Positions 16,279 through 27,000 of a stretch of 56,862 nt of DNA are shown here, piece by piece. This DNA comes from Comamonadaceae bacterium (lineage in GTDB: Bacteria > Pseudomonadota > Gammaproteobacteria > Burkholderiales > Burkholderiaceae_C), in the NCBI GenBank assembly GCA_947454955.1, contig CANGLW010000017.1:1-56862 (forward strand), read 5' to 3'. The position numbers were made by a program, and so were the translations under genes. How positions within the stretch are numbered: position 1 is the stretch's first letter; each line of letters starts with the position of its first letter. The notes under the pieces are model-generated. The model was not told the origin of the DNA, made no database searches, and was given only the letters and a program-made list of their open reading frames with translations.

Positions 16279-16479
16279 ATGCCTTGGAAATTCCTTCAAC
16301 GAACCCCGGTTCAAACCATCATGGGCCAGCGCATCCCCGAGCCGCGCCCCACGCTGATGGCCGTGGTATGGGCCTTGGTTTACCTGGGACTGCCCCTGCT
16401 GGTACTGGGCACGATGATTGACCTGGTCATCCAGTTCACAACCGGGGTGTGCACAGGCTGGTGGTGTTGGTTCAACTAG
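16279..16479 (+). CDS. Small single-span membrane protein
   Basis: A 66-residue open frame with a proline-rich, basic N-terminal part and one long hydrophobic stretch (LMAVVWALVYLGLPLLVLGT), ending in a tryptophan/cysteine-rich tail. No family is recognised. It is divergent from the FemAB-like gene at 44 bases distance. Codon use looks like that of its neighbours, which favours a real gene, but I see no convincing ribosome site. Confidence 0.5.
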   Translation: MPWKFLQRTPVQTIMGQRIPEPRPTLMAVVWALVYLGLPLLVLGTMIDLVIQFTTGVCTGWWCWFN

Positions 16480-16548
16480 GGCAAAGCACAGCCTGACGAC
16501 CGAGACCCACAGCGTTGAAGGCGATTGACGAAAAGCGGTCAGCGCGGT

Positions 16549-16575
16549 TCAAGTATTTCAAGGTCAAGCCGAATC
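16549..16575 (+). promoter_or_regulatory. Sigma-28 type promoter of the 1436-residue repeat protein
   Basis: TCAAGTAT (16549-16556), an 11-base spacer, then GCCGAATC (16568-16575). The first five bases of the -10 match the FliA consensus GCCGATAA exactly and the element is nearly the same as that of fliC. The gene starts at 16634 behind AGGAG (16623-16627). Confidence 0.65.
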
Positions 16576-16633
16576 ATGGTGAGCACGTGAAAACCCTGCC
16601 TTGGGCGGGGTGCACCAAGATTAGGAGTAGGAC

Positions 16634-19600
16634 ATGGTCGCTGCCGTATCGAGTTCAGCATGGGTCATCAACAAAATTCAGCCTACCGTTAAGGCTGATT
16701 ATTTGTATGCAACAACACTGCCCGATGAGCCCCAGGGTGAGACACGCACTGCAGGCGCCTTGCTTTATACAAAAAAATCTCTGTCCAGCAACAGCTTGGT
16801 GCCCACCTCGGGCGTGATGTTTTTGAAAGCGAGTGATGCAGAAACCAACTTTTTCATCGACCCCAGCAGCACCCGTCTGAATTTGGTGGCGGACAGCACG
16901 CCAGGTAGCTTCTCACTTTACGTGTACGACACGGCTGCGAAAACAGCAGAAAAATATTCATTTACAGCAAGTGCCGACAACAAATCTTTGGTTGCAACAT
17001 CAGACACAGCCGTCAGCGTAGACACGCTTGAACTCTCCAAAAGCGAAGTTACCACCGGCAGAGACATTGATGGCAACACAAAAATTGGCGCGTCAGTGCA
17101 AGCTGATGGCAACGACACAGATACAGCGAACGGCTTGTTCCACATGTCTGTCGCTGACCAAGACGTGTATGCCGTCAGCACGAGCTTTGCAACCGCCAAG
17201 TCCTATGACGTCTCCACGGCTGCACTGACCAATTCAGATGGCACATTTTGGGCGCCTGACGAATCTAACGCCACTCTGAGAGCCATCGGTCCGAGCGACG
17301 GCGACAACCACTGGCGGGTTTATGCCAGCACATCAACCACCAGCGATGTGACGGAATACACCTTCATTCGAGCATCGGTGAATGACCCATGGGAATTGGA
17401 CAACAACGGCACCAAGACACTCACCAACAAAGAATTTGCCCTGATTGAGGCGAACAGCAAGCGTGACCTGAACAACGACAGTAACTTTGGCGCCAAGGTC
17501 AACAAGGCTTTGGATGCACAAGGTGGCCTCTACCAAACAGAGGTGTTGGGAACAACTTACTTTGTTGCTGGCAAGAGCCTCACGTCTTCAGCAAGTAAGC
17601 CTCTGAGCCTGGGTCAAGCATTTTTGACAGAAGATGGCACTGAGGCCTGGGAGCCGGAAGATGTGAAAGAGATCGGTGGCGTGAAACAAATGCGTGTTGT
17701 CTCTGGCGCCAATGGTTTTGACATCTACGCCAAAGAAATCAGCGGTGTTTTTGCCAAGTACGAATTCGATGCAGATTACAAGCTCACCGCTGACCGGACC
17801 GAAATGTCCGCAGAGGAAATGGCCGCCGCAGAGAAGGATGCAGGACGCGACCTCACGGCTGATGGGTATGTTGGTGCACGTATCACTGGCAATTTAGATG
17901 CCAAAAGCAATGTGCTTTACACCGCCAAAGTGGATAACGGCGACCCGGTTTTCCTTCGCTCCGAGACCAAGCTGACTCTTGACGGCAAGGATGCCAAAAA
18001 GGCAGTGGATCTGAGCAAGGCACTCAAAACAGACACCGATTATTGGACACTGGATTCAGACTACAACATCAAGGCGTCTTATATCGATCAGAACGATGAC
18101 GACAAGCTCAAGATCATCACCGTCAACAAAACAGATCCCAACGATGTCAAGCAATTCACGTTTGACAAAACCACCAACCTGCTGATTGACGATGAATCGG
18201 GTAGCCTGGATGCTGCAACCTTAGCTGCAGCAGAGGTGACCCTGAAACGAGACTTGAATGGTGACACCACTGTCGGCCTCAAGAATGTGGTGGAGGTTGA
18301 TAAGGTTGGAAAACTTTATCGGGGTACAGCCCTGGGCGATGACTATCTGGTTGTGAGCGACAAGCTCACAGGTGCCAAGGATTTGTCTCAAGCCCTGCGT
18401 TTATCAGACGGAACATTTTGGACAGGACCAGAAGGTTTTGACAAGGCCACCGACAAGATGGTCATGTTCAAAACACAAGGTGGGGACTACGAGGTCTACA
18501 GCAAGATGGCTGGTGGCACTTATGTGAAGAACACCTTCAATGCCGATTTTGAAAATACCGATGACGACCCGAACGGCAAAGTCTTGACCGCGGTTGAATT
18601 GGCAGATGCCGAAGTTGACACGGGTCGCGACATCAACGGCGATAAGCTCAAAGGCGCTAACGTCACAGCCACCATCACCAAAGGCGCGGTGGGAACACCC
18701 GGCCTGTACACAGCTTCCATTGGCAGCGACAACGTGGTTCTGGTAGCAGAAAGCATCACCCTCAAAGGCACCAAGTTAGGTGACAAAGCCTTGCTGGGCG
18801 AGGATGGATCGACCCCTTGGTCGACCACAGAAACACTCAAAGGCGTTCTGAAATCTGATGGCGGAACAGGCTTTGAGGTTTACACCAAAGCCGGTAACGA
18901 CGTCATGCGCTACAAGTTTTCTAGCGATCGCGTTTATGAACCTTCAGACGTTGAAAAACTCAGCAGTGAAGAGCTGGTCGCTGTTGAGAATTTGCTGAAA
19001 AAAGACGTCGATGGTGATGCCGCTGTCGGTGCAAAAATTGATGAAACCACAGACAGAGTCACGGGCTTGTTCAAAGCCAGTGTGTTGGGCCAAACCTATT
19101 ATGTAGAAGGCCAAAATTTAAAATCTGGCAAAGCTGGCAGCGCGGGCGTGAGCTTGGACAAAGCGTTCATGGTCGATGACACCACAGCGTGGAAACCAGA
19201 AACTGGCCACACGATTGCCGGCATGGTGAAAAGTGGCGCGGACTTTTTCGTGTACAGCTATAACTCGACAGACAGCGTACTGAAGACAAAATTCGACAGC
19301 GACCACAAGTTCCAAGAGGCCGTTGAGGTGGATCCCGTTGAGTTGGTGGGCTTAGAAGCCACACAACGTCGTGACTTCAACAATGATGGCGCGATTGGTT
19401 TCAACGCACTGGCTAAAGGCGCTGCCACCTACCAAGGCGTGTCCGAAGCCAAAGTGATTGGCAATACAAAATATTGGCTTGTAGGCGACAACCTGCAACC
19501 AGGCACCAAGGGCACCCCACTTTCATTGAGCAACGCCTTGCTCAATGACGACGGCACGGGCCCATGGAACCCCAATGCTGGTGAAACCATCAAAGCCGTG

Positions 19601-20944
19601 CTGCCCAATGGCAACGATCGGTTTGTTTACACCGTGAAGGGCAACGACGTTTTCAAATACACCTTTGACAAAGCGACCAGCAAGGTCAGTAACGGCGGCA
19701 ACAGCGAATTGGTAAGTGCTGTTGAATTAGCCACTGCCGAGAAAACCGCCAAAAAAGATCTGAACGGTGACACCAAGGTTGGTTTTGTGGCGGCCTCAGA
19801 ATTAATGGATTCAAGCCGCTCAACAGGTTTGATCAACGTCAGCGCCTTGGGCAAAGATTATTTGGTGGTGCGCAGCCTGACTGACAAACCTATCGACTTG
19901 AGCAAAGCGTTGATGAATGCCGACGGCACAGGGCCATGGGCAGCTGATAGTGATGTGACGATCAAGGGCACCTACCAGCCGCCTGGGCAAGATTTTGAGG
20001 TGTTCGGCACCAAACCCAATGGCGCTGGAACAGACATTGTTCGTTACAAGTTTTCTGCAGCTGCAGACGGCACCTTGAAACTTACGCCTGATGGCAACAT
20101 CACAGATTACGCCGTCATCACGGGTATCAATTTAGCTAAGCGCGAAGCTGATGCGAAAAAAGACCTCAATGGCGACAGCAGCATTGGCTTCAAAGTGGGC
20201 AACGCTGACATTGCAACACAAGCCTCTAACGGGTGGGCGCTACGAGACGCCAACGTTGAGAGTGATGCAGAGAACAGCAAGATTTACATCGTTGGCAAAA
20301 ACCTCAGTACCAAGGGAACTTTTGGCAATAACCTCGCCAACTCGGCTGCCCTGCTTGACAGCAATGCCACCAATGGCTATTGGAAGCCCGATACTGACTA
20401 CAGTGTTAAATCGATTGTTGAAGCACTGACCGGTGACGAAGTCACGGTGTATGCACAAAAGGTCGATGCGGACAATAACGATGCCATCTTGACGACAGCG
20501 TATCTTTTCAAGAACGCAAACTCGCAATGGAGTTTGGATAGCTCCGCGACCAAAGACAGCGCCGAATTGCTCACTGATGAAGTGACAGCAAAACGTGACC
20601 TGAATGGCGACGGAACCGTCGGTTTGAGCATCAGCAGCACCATCACTGCCTCAAGCAGCACCAGTGCCGGCTTGTACGAAGCCAAGATTGATAACAACAC
20701 CTACTACCTGGTGGGTAAAGACTTGGCATCGGGCACCAGCCTCAAGCCTTTGGACAGCACCAAAGCGTTGACCGATGGTGGCAGTACTTGGGTGCCAAGC
20801 GATGCTGCCGGTTTGTCTTTAGAGATGGTGACTCAAGCGATGAAGGACGATCAGAACTCGCCGGCGCCAGCTGACTCGGTCTATAAAGTCACTGACAGCG
20901 GCAGTGCTGTTTACTTCAAAGCAGATTTCTCAAAGACCAGCTGA
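16634..20944 (+). CDS. Giant repeat protein with ten calcium-binding-like (DxNxDxxxG) motifs
   Basis: This acidic 1436-residue protein has no signal peptide, and I see no cysteine. After a unique N-terminal ~140 residues it is built of about ten units of 120-145 residues. Each unit carries a dockerin/EF-hand-like loop such as KRDLNGDGTVG, GRDINGDKLKG or RRDFNNDGAIG, at about residues 142, 275, 403, 538, 662, 789, 911, 1039, 1174 and 1319. Each loop is followed by a beta-rich part with YxVGKxL, PLSLSKAL, DGTGPW and FEVYTK-like stretches. These features suggest a calcium-stabilised extracellular or surface protein. Export without an N-terminal signal implies type I secretion or another route, but no transporter lies nearby. 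It has a sigma-28-like promoter and a terminator. I cannot assign a function. Confidence 0.85.
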   Translation: MVAAVSSSAWVINKIQPTVKADYLYATTLPDEPQGETRTAGALLYTKKSLSSNSLVPTSGVMFLKASDAETNFFIDPSSTRLNLVADSTPGSFSLYVYDTAAKTAEKYSFTASADNKSLVATSDTAVSVDTLELSKSEVTTGRDIDGNTKIGASVQADGNDTDTANGLFHMSVADQDVYAVSTSFATAKSYDVSTAALTNSDGTFWAPDESNATLRAIGPSDGDNHWRVYASTSTTSDVTEYTFIRASVNDPWELDNNGTKTLTNKEFALIEANSKRDLNNDSNFGAKVNKALDAQGGLYQTEVLGTTYFVAGKSLTSSASKPLSLGQAFLTEDGTEAWEPEDVKEIGGVKQMRVVSGANGFDIYAKEISGVFAKYEFDADYKLTADRTEMSAEEMAAAEKDAGRDLTADGYVGARITGNLDAKSNVLYTAKVDNGDPVFLRSETKLTLDGKDAKKAVDLSKALKTDTDYWTLDSDYNIKASYIDQNDDDKLKIITVNKTDPNDVKQFTFDKTTNLLIDDESGSLDAATLAAAEVTLKRDLNGDTTVGLKNVVEVDKVGKLYRGTALGDDYLVVSDKLTGAKDLSQALRLSDGTFWTGPEGFDKATDKMVMFKTQGGDYEVYSKMAGGTYVKNTFNADFENTDDDPNGKVLTAVELADAEVDTGRDINGDKLKGANVTATITKGAVGTPGLYTASIGSDNVVLVAESITLKGTKLGDKALLGEDGSTPWSTTETLKGVLKSDGGTGFEVYTKAGNDVMRYKFSSDRVYEPSDVEKLSSEELVAVENLLKKDVDGDAAVGAKIDETTDRVTGLFKASVLGQTYYVEGQNLKSGKAGSAGVSLDKAFMVDDTTAWKPETGHTIAGMVKSGADFFVYSYNSTDSVLKTKFDSDHKFQEAVEVDPVELVGLEATQRRDFNNDGAIGFNALAKGAATYQGVSEAKVIGNTKYWLVGDNLQPGTKGTPLSLSNALLNDDGTGPWNPNAGETIKAVLPNGNDRFVYTVKGNDVFKYTFDKATSKVSNGGNSELVSAVELATAEKTAKKDLNGDTKVGFVAASELMDSSRSTGLINVSALGKDYLVVRSLTDKPIDLSKALMNADGTGPWAADSDVTIKGTYQPPGQDFEVFGTKPNGAGTDIVRYKFSAAADGTLKLTPDGNITDYAVITGINLAKREADAKKDLNGDSSIGFKVGNADIATQASNGWALRDANVESDAENSKIYIVGKNLSTKGTFGNNLANSAALLDSNATNGYWKPDTDYSVKSIVEALTGDEVTVYAQKVDADNNDAILTTAYLFKNANSQWSLDSSATKDSAELLTDEVTAKRDLNGDGTVGLSISSTITASSSTSAGLYEAKIDNNTYYLVGKDLASGTSLKPLDSTKALTDGGSTWVPSDAAGLSLEMVTQAMKDDQNSPAPADSVYKVTDSGSAVYFKADFSKTS

Positions 20945-20959
20945 TCCCAATCAGCCATT

Positions 20960-20988
20960 AAAAAACGGCCTTCAAGGCCGTTTTTTTT
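20960..20988 (+). terminator. Bidirectional terminator between the two giant genes
   Basis: The stem ACGGCC/GGCCGT encloses TTCAA and is flanked by six A on the left and eight T on the right, so it can work on both strands. It lies between the convergent stop codons (20944 and 21027) and probably ends both transcripts. Confidence 0.9.
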
Positions 20989-21026
20989 GGTCTGGAAAAG
21001 ATGCTAGAAATTGAGTAGCGAATAGA

Positions 21027-24000
21027 TTAAGCGGTGATTTCGTATGTGTCTTGCGATGACAGACGGGTCAGGACGGCACTGTAGTCAGCAGCCTCTTGAG
21101 CTGTCACATTGAGCACATGGGTGTCAGACACAGAAATTTCTGACAGCTTGCTGGCCAACTCCAAGGTGTTCAGATCAGCCAGGTTATTGAGGATATTTTG
21201 TTCACTGTCTGACACCGCCAACTGAACACCAGTGGCTTTAGCGGGGAGAGCCACACCCGCAAGGGTGGTGGCGTCCGCAGCGAAGACACCCGTCAAGTTC
21301 AAAGCGTAATTCGACTGAATTTTTGCAACGACAGTGGCATCAGCCGCCCAATCAGAGGCATCAACCACCAACACTGGGGATGCATCAGTGAAGGTAATAC
21401 CCGTGACTTTGTCAGCCATGCCCTGCAACTCGTTGAGCTGCTGCGCCACATTGTCGGCCGTGTCAGACACCGTGAAGTGAGCCACCTCACTTTGCTTACC
21501 GATCAAAACGGCATCAGCAGCATTCAAATCGCTGACTGCGAAATTGACCGGGGTAGCGAACAGGCCCAGCAACTGCGGATTACCCTGGTATTGCAAAGCT
21601 GTCACGGCAACATCTGCCGTACCAGTTTGGCTGATACTCAACAGCTTGTCTTCAAGGCCTAACAAGTCGTTCAGGTTTGTGCTGATTTGTTGGGCTGTGC
21701 CAGTGACTGCCACAGATGCGACAAAGGCATCAGCAATAGTCAGCGATTTTGCGTCACCAGCCAACACACCGCTCACAGACAAGCTGTAAGTGTCGGTGAA
21801 TTTGGCAAGCAAATCAGCACTGTTGGCATATTGACCGGCAGTGATGGACATGGTGACTGGCGAACCAGTCTGGGTAACAGCTGTGAGCTGCGTACCTGCC
21901 GCCAGCAAATCATCCCAACGACCTGCCAAATCACTGCTGCTGCCGGTGATGGCGAAGTGTGTGACTGCTGCATCGCTTGTAAGTGCCGTCAAGCTGCCAA
22001 TAGGCGCTGCTGACAAGTCAAATGTGCCACCTGAGATCTTCTCAGCCAGGTCTGAGCGGGCCAAGTATTGCTCGTAGCTCATTTGAACTTCTTGGCCATC
22101 CGTCACTTCCACGCTGGTCAAGGTGGTTGCGAGCGCATGCAACTCGAAGAGGTTGTCCGTGATGTGTTGCGCTGTGTCCTTGACGGCCAGGCTGACCACG
22201 GCGGTGTTAGAAGCAATGTCGTCGGCATCAGCTGCGGCAACATCTGTCACATCGAGATTCAAGTTGGCTTTGATACGACCCAAAGCATTTGCATATTGGT
22301 TGTACTCAGCTTGGGTCAGATGCATGACATCATCGTCTTCAAGAACGATGTTGGTGAGCTTGCCTGTGGCCGCCAGGCTTTCAAGCTCCGCCAGTTGACC
22401 GAAGACATTGGCACTGCTGTCTTTCACAGTCAGGCCTGACACATGGGAAGCAGTCGCCACGTCATGGGCATCTGCAGCCGCAACATCGCTCACAGTAATG
22501 CTGTAGCTACCAGCCAATTTTTCGACAGCCTTAGCGTCCAGGCTCCATTGCTCAGCGGTCAATGCCAAAGTTTGACCATCAGAAACGCGAATAGAGTTGA
22601 GTTGCTCTTCACCTGCATTGGCATTCAATGCAGCCAAAGCGTCAAAGTTTTGCGCAATGCTCAGTGCGGTATCCACCACGTTGATGCGTGCATTCGGATA
22701 ATTGTCAGCAATGCCACTGGCATGCTCAGCCAAGGCATTGTTCACAAACACGGTGTTGTCAGGCATCAACAAGACAACTGCACCGTTGACATCAATTTGT
22801 GACTCGGTGATGTTGAGCGCATTGTCATCATCGCTCACGTCCACGCTGACAAGCTTGGTACCCAGCTGCGACAGGGCACCCCAGTTTTTAGAGATATTGG
22901 CTGCGGTGTCGACCACGCCCACATTCACCACTTTGGAGTCGGTTGCCAAGGACAGGGCTTGTGCAGCGGTCGCATCGGTCAAGTTGATGGTGTAGTCGTC
23001 AGTGATTTTGCCCAAAGCTGCAGCGTCAAGAAGCATCTGCGAGCGCGTGATGGTCATGGTGGCAGCTGTACCATCTTGTGTGATAGCGCTCAACTTAGAG
23101 CCCATGGCTTGCAATGCATTCAGGTTGCTTGCAATTGATTCGCTGGCATCAAGCACAGAGACCGACGACACATGAGCAGCATCTGAGGTCAGCAAGTCCT
23201 GGGCGTCTTCAAAGCTCATACCCGAAACGCTGTAGCTATAGCTGCCTGTGAGTTTAGGGAACAAATCAGCAGAGGCTGCGAATTGATCATTGGTCAAGGC
23301 AATGATGTTGCGCGGGTCAGCCACGCTGATCGCAGTGAGCTTATCGTTGTTGCTCAGGGCATTCAACACATCCCAGTTGGCTTTGATGCTGGCTGCACTG
23401 TCTGTCACTGCAAATGAACTGTTGTCACCGAAACTGTTCAAGCTGCTGGCCATGGCTGTCGCTTCATAAGCAGCCACGTTACGAACCTGAACATCAGGGG
23501 GCGTGACGAAAGCCGACAAGGCCTGGCTGTCAGCTTTGAACTGCTCCACCGTCAGCGTCAACGCTAAGCTATCGGTTTGGGCAATTTCACCCAATTTGGT
23601 ACCCAAGGCATTGATGGTGTCGAGGTGGATAGACAATGCAGCGCTCGTGTCACTGACATTCACCGTGGCAACGCGCAGATCAGAGGCGATGGTGTAAGCA
23701 TTAGCTGCCTTGACGGAAGACACATCCACCAAAATGCCAGAAGCCATCTTGTTGATAGCGACACGGTTGGCACCATACTGGGCTTCAGTGATGGCCAAAT
23801 GGTTGGTGGGGTCGGTGGCCTCGATGGTACTGACCTTGGCACCCAAGCTTTGCAGGGTAGACAAATTGCTCAGCAAATTAGCAACTTCATCTTTCACCGC
23901 GATGGTGTACACATGAGGTGTGGCGGCCGTAGCGGCTGCATTGTCTGCCAGTACCTCAGAGACCTTCAGGTTGTAGTTGTTGGTGATTTTCTCAAGGGTA

Positions 24001-27000
24001 TCCGCGTCATTGACCAGCTGTGTGGCTGTGATGCTCATCGGAACGGTCGAACCTAGCTGCGTGATACTTTCCAGCTTGGTTGACAAAGCTTGTAAGGCAT
24101 CAAGACTAGCCCCTATGGTTTGGCTGCTGTCTGCCACAGTCAGCTTGTCGATTCGAGCTGGTCTGGTGGCTGACAGGGCGTCAGCTACGCTCATATTTTT
24201 GACTCGCCAACCCACGTTGGCATCGACCTTGGCCAGCACGGATGCCGCCGTGCTGAGTTGCGATGCATTGAAGGTCAGGAGCACACCTGAATCCGACGAC
24301 TCGATTTGGTTGATTTTGACGTTGAAATTGTTAAGCGCGTCCAGACGACTGGCGATGTTCGCCACCGAGTCCACAATGTCCATGGACACAATGGTGCCGG
24401 TGTTAGACCAGGTCACTGCGTTTTGCGTGGTGACGTTGGTCAAGGCCAAGCTGTAGCTGTTCGATATCTTTTTGAGTGTGGTGGTGCTGGCTGCATACTG
24501 CGCGCCAGTCAGCGACATGGGTGTCGTGGTGGTGATGGCCACACTTTTGAGCTTTCCGCCCAAGGCTGTCAAGCCAGCGATGTCGTTTGCTACCGCAGTA
24601 CCTTCGTCGCTCACCACAATCGAGTTGACATCCTGACGGGTCGAAAATTCGAGCGCATCCGCAACGGATGCCTCAGACACCGCATAACTGTGAAGGTTGC
24701 TGATCTTCGAGAGGATGGCCTCGTGATCCTTGAGTTGAGTGGCTGTCAGAGCGATGCTGGGGTTACCAGAAATGGTGATGTCGCCCAAGACACCTGGATC
24801 AAGGTTTTCAAGCTCATCTAGCTTGGCAACCAAGTTGACGGCGGTGTCAACAATGTTGATTTTGACCACATGGTCATCCGCATCCATCTGACTGGCTTGC
24901 GCAGCCGTAGCCCCGTGTACATTGACCGTGTATTCACCACCATTGAATTTGGCCAGCGTGCTGGCGTCTGACAACCACTCTTTGGCGGTGATGTCGATCG
25001 GGGTAGCACTGTCGGTCTCGGTCACACCCGCGAGCTTGCCATCGAGGAAGGCCAATGAATCCAGGAACGTTGACAAGTTGCCGGATGTATCTGTCACATA
25101 AATTTTTGTGACATTCGCTTGCGATGCGATTTTGGCTGCGCTTGCTGCCGCTACTTCACTGACGTTGAGCTCGTACGCATTGCTGATTTTGCTCAAGACG
25201 CTCTGGTTCAGCGCAAACTGTGTCGAGGTCCAGTTCAGAACGTTATCGTCATCGAGCGTGATGCCTGCCAACTTGTCGCCAAGTGACTTCAAACTTGCCA
25301 GCGTGCCTGTGACCATTTCAGCAGAATCAAGAACCGATACGCTATCGACATGGTCATAGGCTGCATACGTGACGGCGTCATCAGCCGCTACCCCTGTGAT
25401 GGCCAAAGCGTAGTTGCTGGTGATGGCCGCCAGGGCTGGCGCTTCTTGATCATATTGATCAGCCGTGATGACCATGGGTACACGGCTGTTGGTGATGCTG
25501 ATGTCCAGTGTCAGGTCAGCCCGTGTGGCAGCCGCGCTTAAGCCGCTGAGGTAGTTGACAACGTTTTTACCGCTGTCAGCCACCTTCAGACTGGTTACAT
25601 TGTTGTTCTGTGCGATCTGAGCGGCATACCCTGCTGTGACACCCGTGACATTGAGGGAATAATCACCGCCGTTGATCTTTTCTACCGTGACGCTCTTGGT
25701 CAAGTATTGACTTTGCACCAAGTCGACTTGCACACCGCCATCGCTTTGGTCAATGCGGGTCAACTTGTTACCCAAAGCATCCAGGCTGTTGAAGTAGGTG
25801 GAAATATTTCGAGCTGAGTCAGCCACGGTGAAATCATTCACACGGGCATCTGAACCTACTGAGGTTGCAGTGGATGCCAAGACACCGGAAACACTCAATT
25901 TGTAGCTGTTGCCCAGCTTGGCCAGCGCCCCTTTGTCTTTCACGTACTGATTGGCCGTGATCTCCAGAACAGACGTATCGCTTTGCGCAACAGCTTTGAG
26001 CGTGCCGCCCAAGCCCTGCAAGTCATCCAAGTGCGCTGCAATTTGTTCGCCAGTATCAATGACCGATACGCTGGTCACCCCTGCGGTTGTGCCGATGGAA
26101 AATGCATCCTCGGCTTTCACACGACTGACGGCCAAGGTGTATTTGTTGGTGATCTCGTCCAGAACATTTTGATCTTGTTCAAGTTGATCAGCCGTCAGGG
26201 CGATGGTGTTTTTGGACCCGGTCAAGGTGATAGACGTGACCTTGGCGTTGTCCTTCAGGCTATCGAGGGCTGCGGATACGTTCGTACCGCTGTCACTGAT
26301 GCCAATGTTGGTCACGGCACTGTTACTTTGCAGGGCGGCCAAATTGCTCAGGCTCACGCCCTTCACAGAAAACGTGACGCCTGGTGTTGTGATCTTGCTG
26401 ATCAGTTTAGCGTAGGTGGTGAACTGGGAATAGGTGAGGCTGACTGTGTTGCTCACATCGGTCAGCTCAATGGCGGTTACTTTGCTGCCGACCTTGTTCA
26501 AAGAAGCCAGGTTAGCCACAAAATTGGCGCCCGAGTCCGAGACCTTGACGCTTTGCACGCGTGCATTTTTAGAGGCCGACAAAGCCTCAGGCAAAGTGGC
26601 CGTTTGAATAGCAACCTGATAGCCGGTGTAAATTTTCCCCAGCACCATGCCACTCACGCTGTAAGCGGCAGAGGTCAAGGTCATCAAGCCACGATCGGTA
26701 TCGTTGATTTTGCCGATACGGCTCACCAAGTTATCGAGGTTGTCGATACCGTCACCAATGTTTTTGCTGGTGTCCTTGATGTTCATCGTCGAAACACGCG
26801 TGTTTTGAGCGACTTCAGTGACCTTGTCGACAGCGACATCATTCACTGTCAAGGTGTAGTTGTTGGTGATTTTTCCGAGTGCACCAGCATTTGCGCCGAG
26901 CTGAGCGTAGGTCAAGCTGAGGTTATTGGCAGCACCTGTGACCGTGATGGCTGAAAGCTTGGGCGTAGGCGTCGAAATGGCAGCCTGCAACCTGTCCAAA

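Noticed and set aside
25983-26954. Long open frame on the plus strand inside the 2121-residue gene (323 codons)
   Set aside because: It is antisense to the repeat-coding frame, and its apparent repeats mirror those of the real protein.
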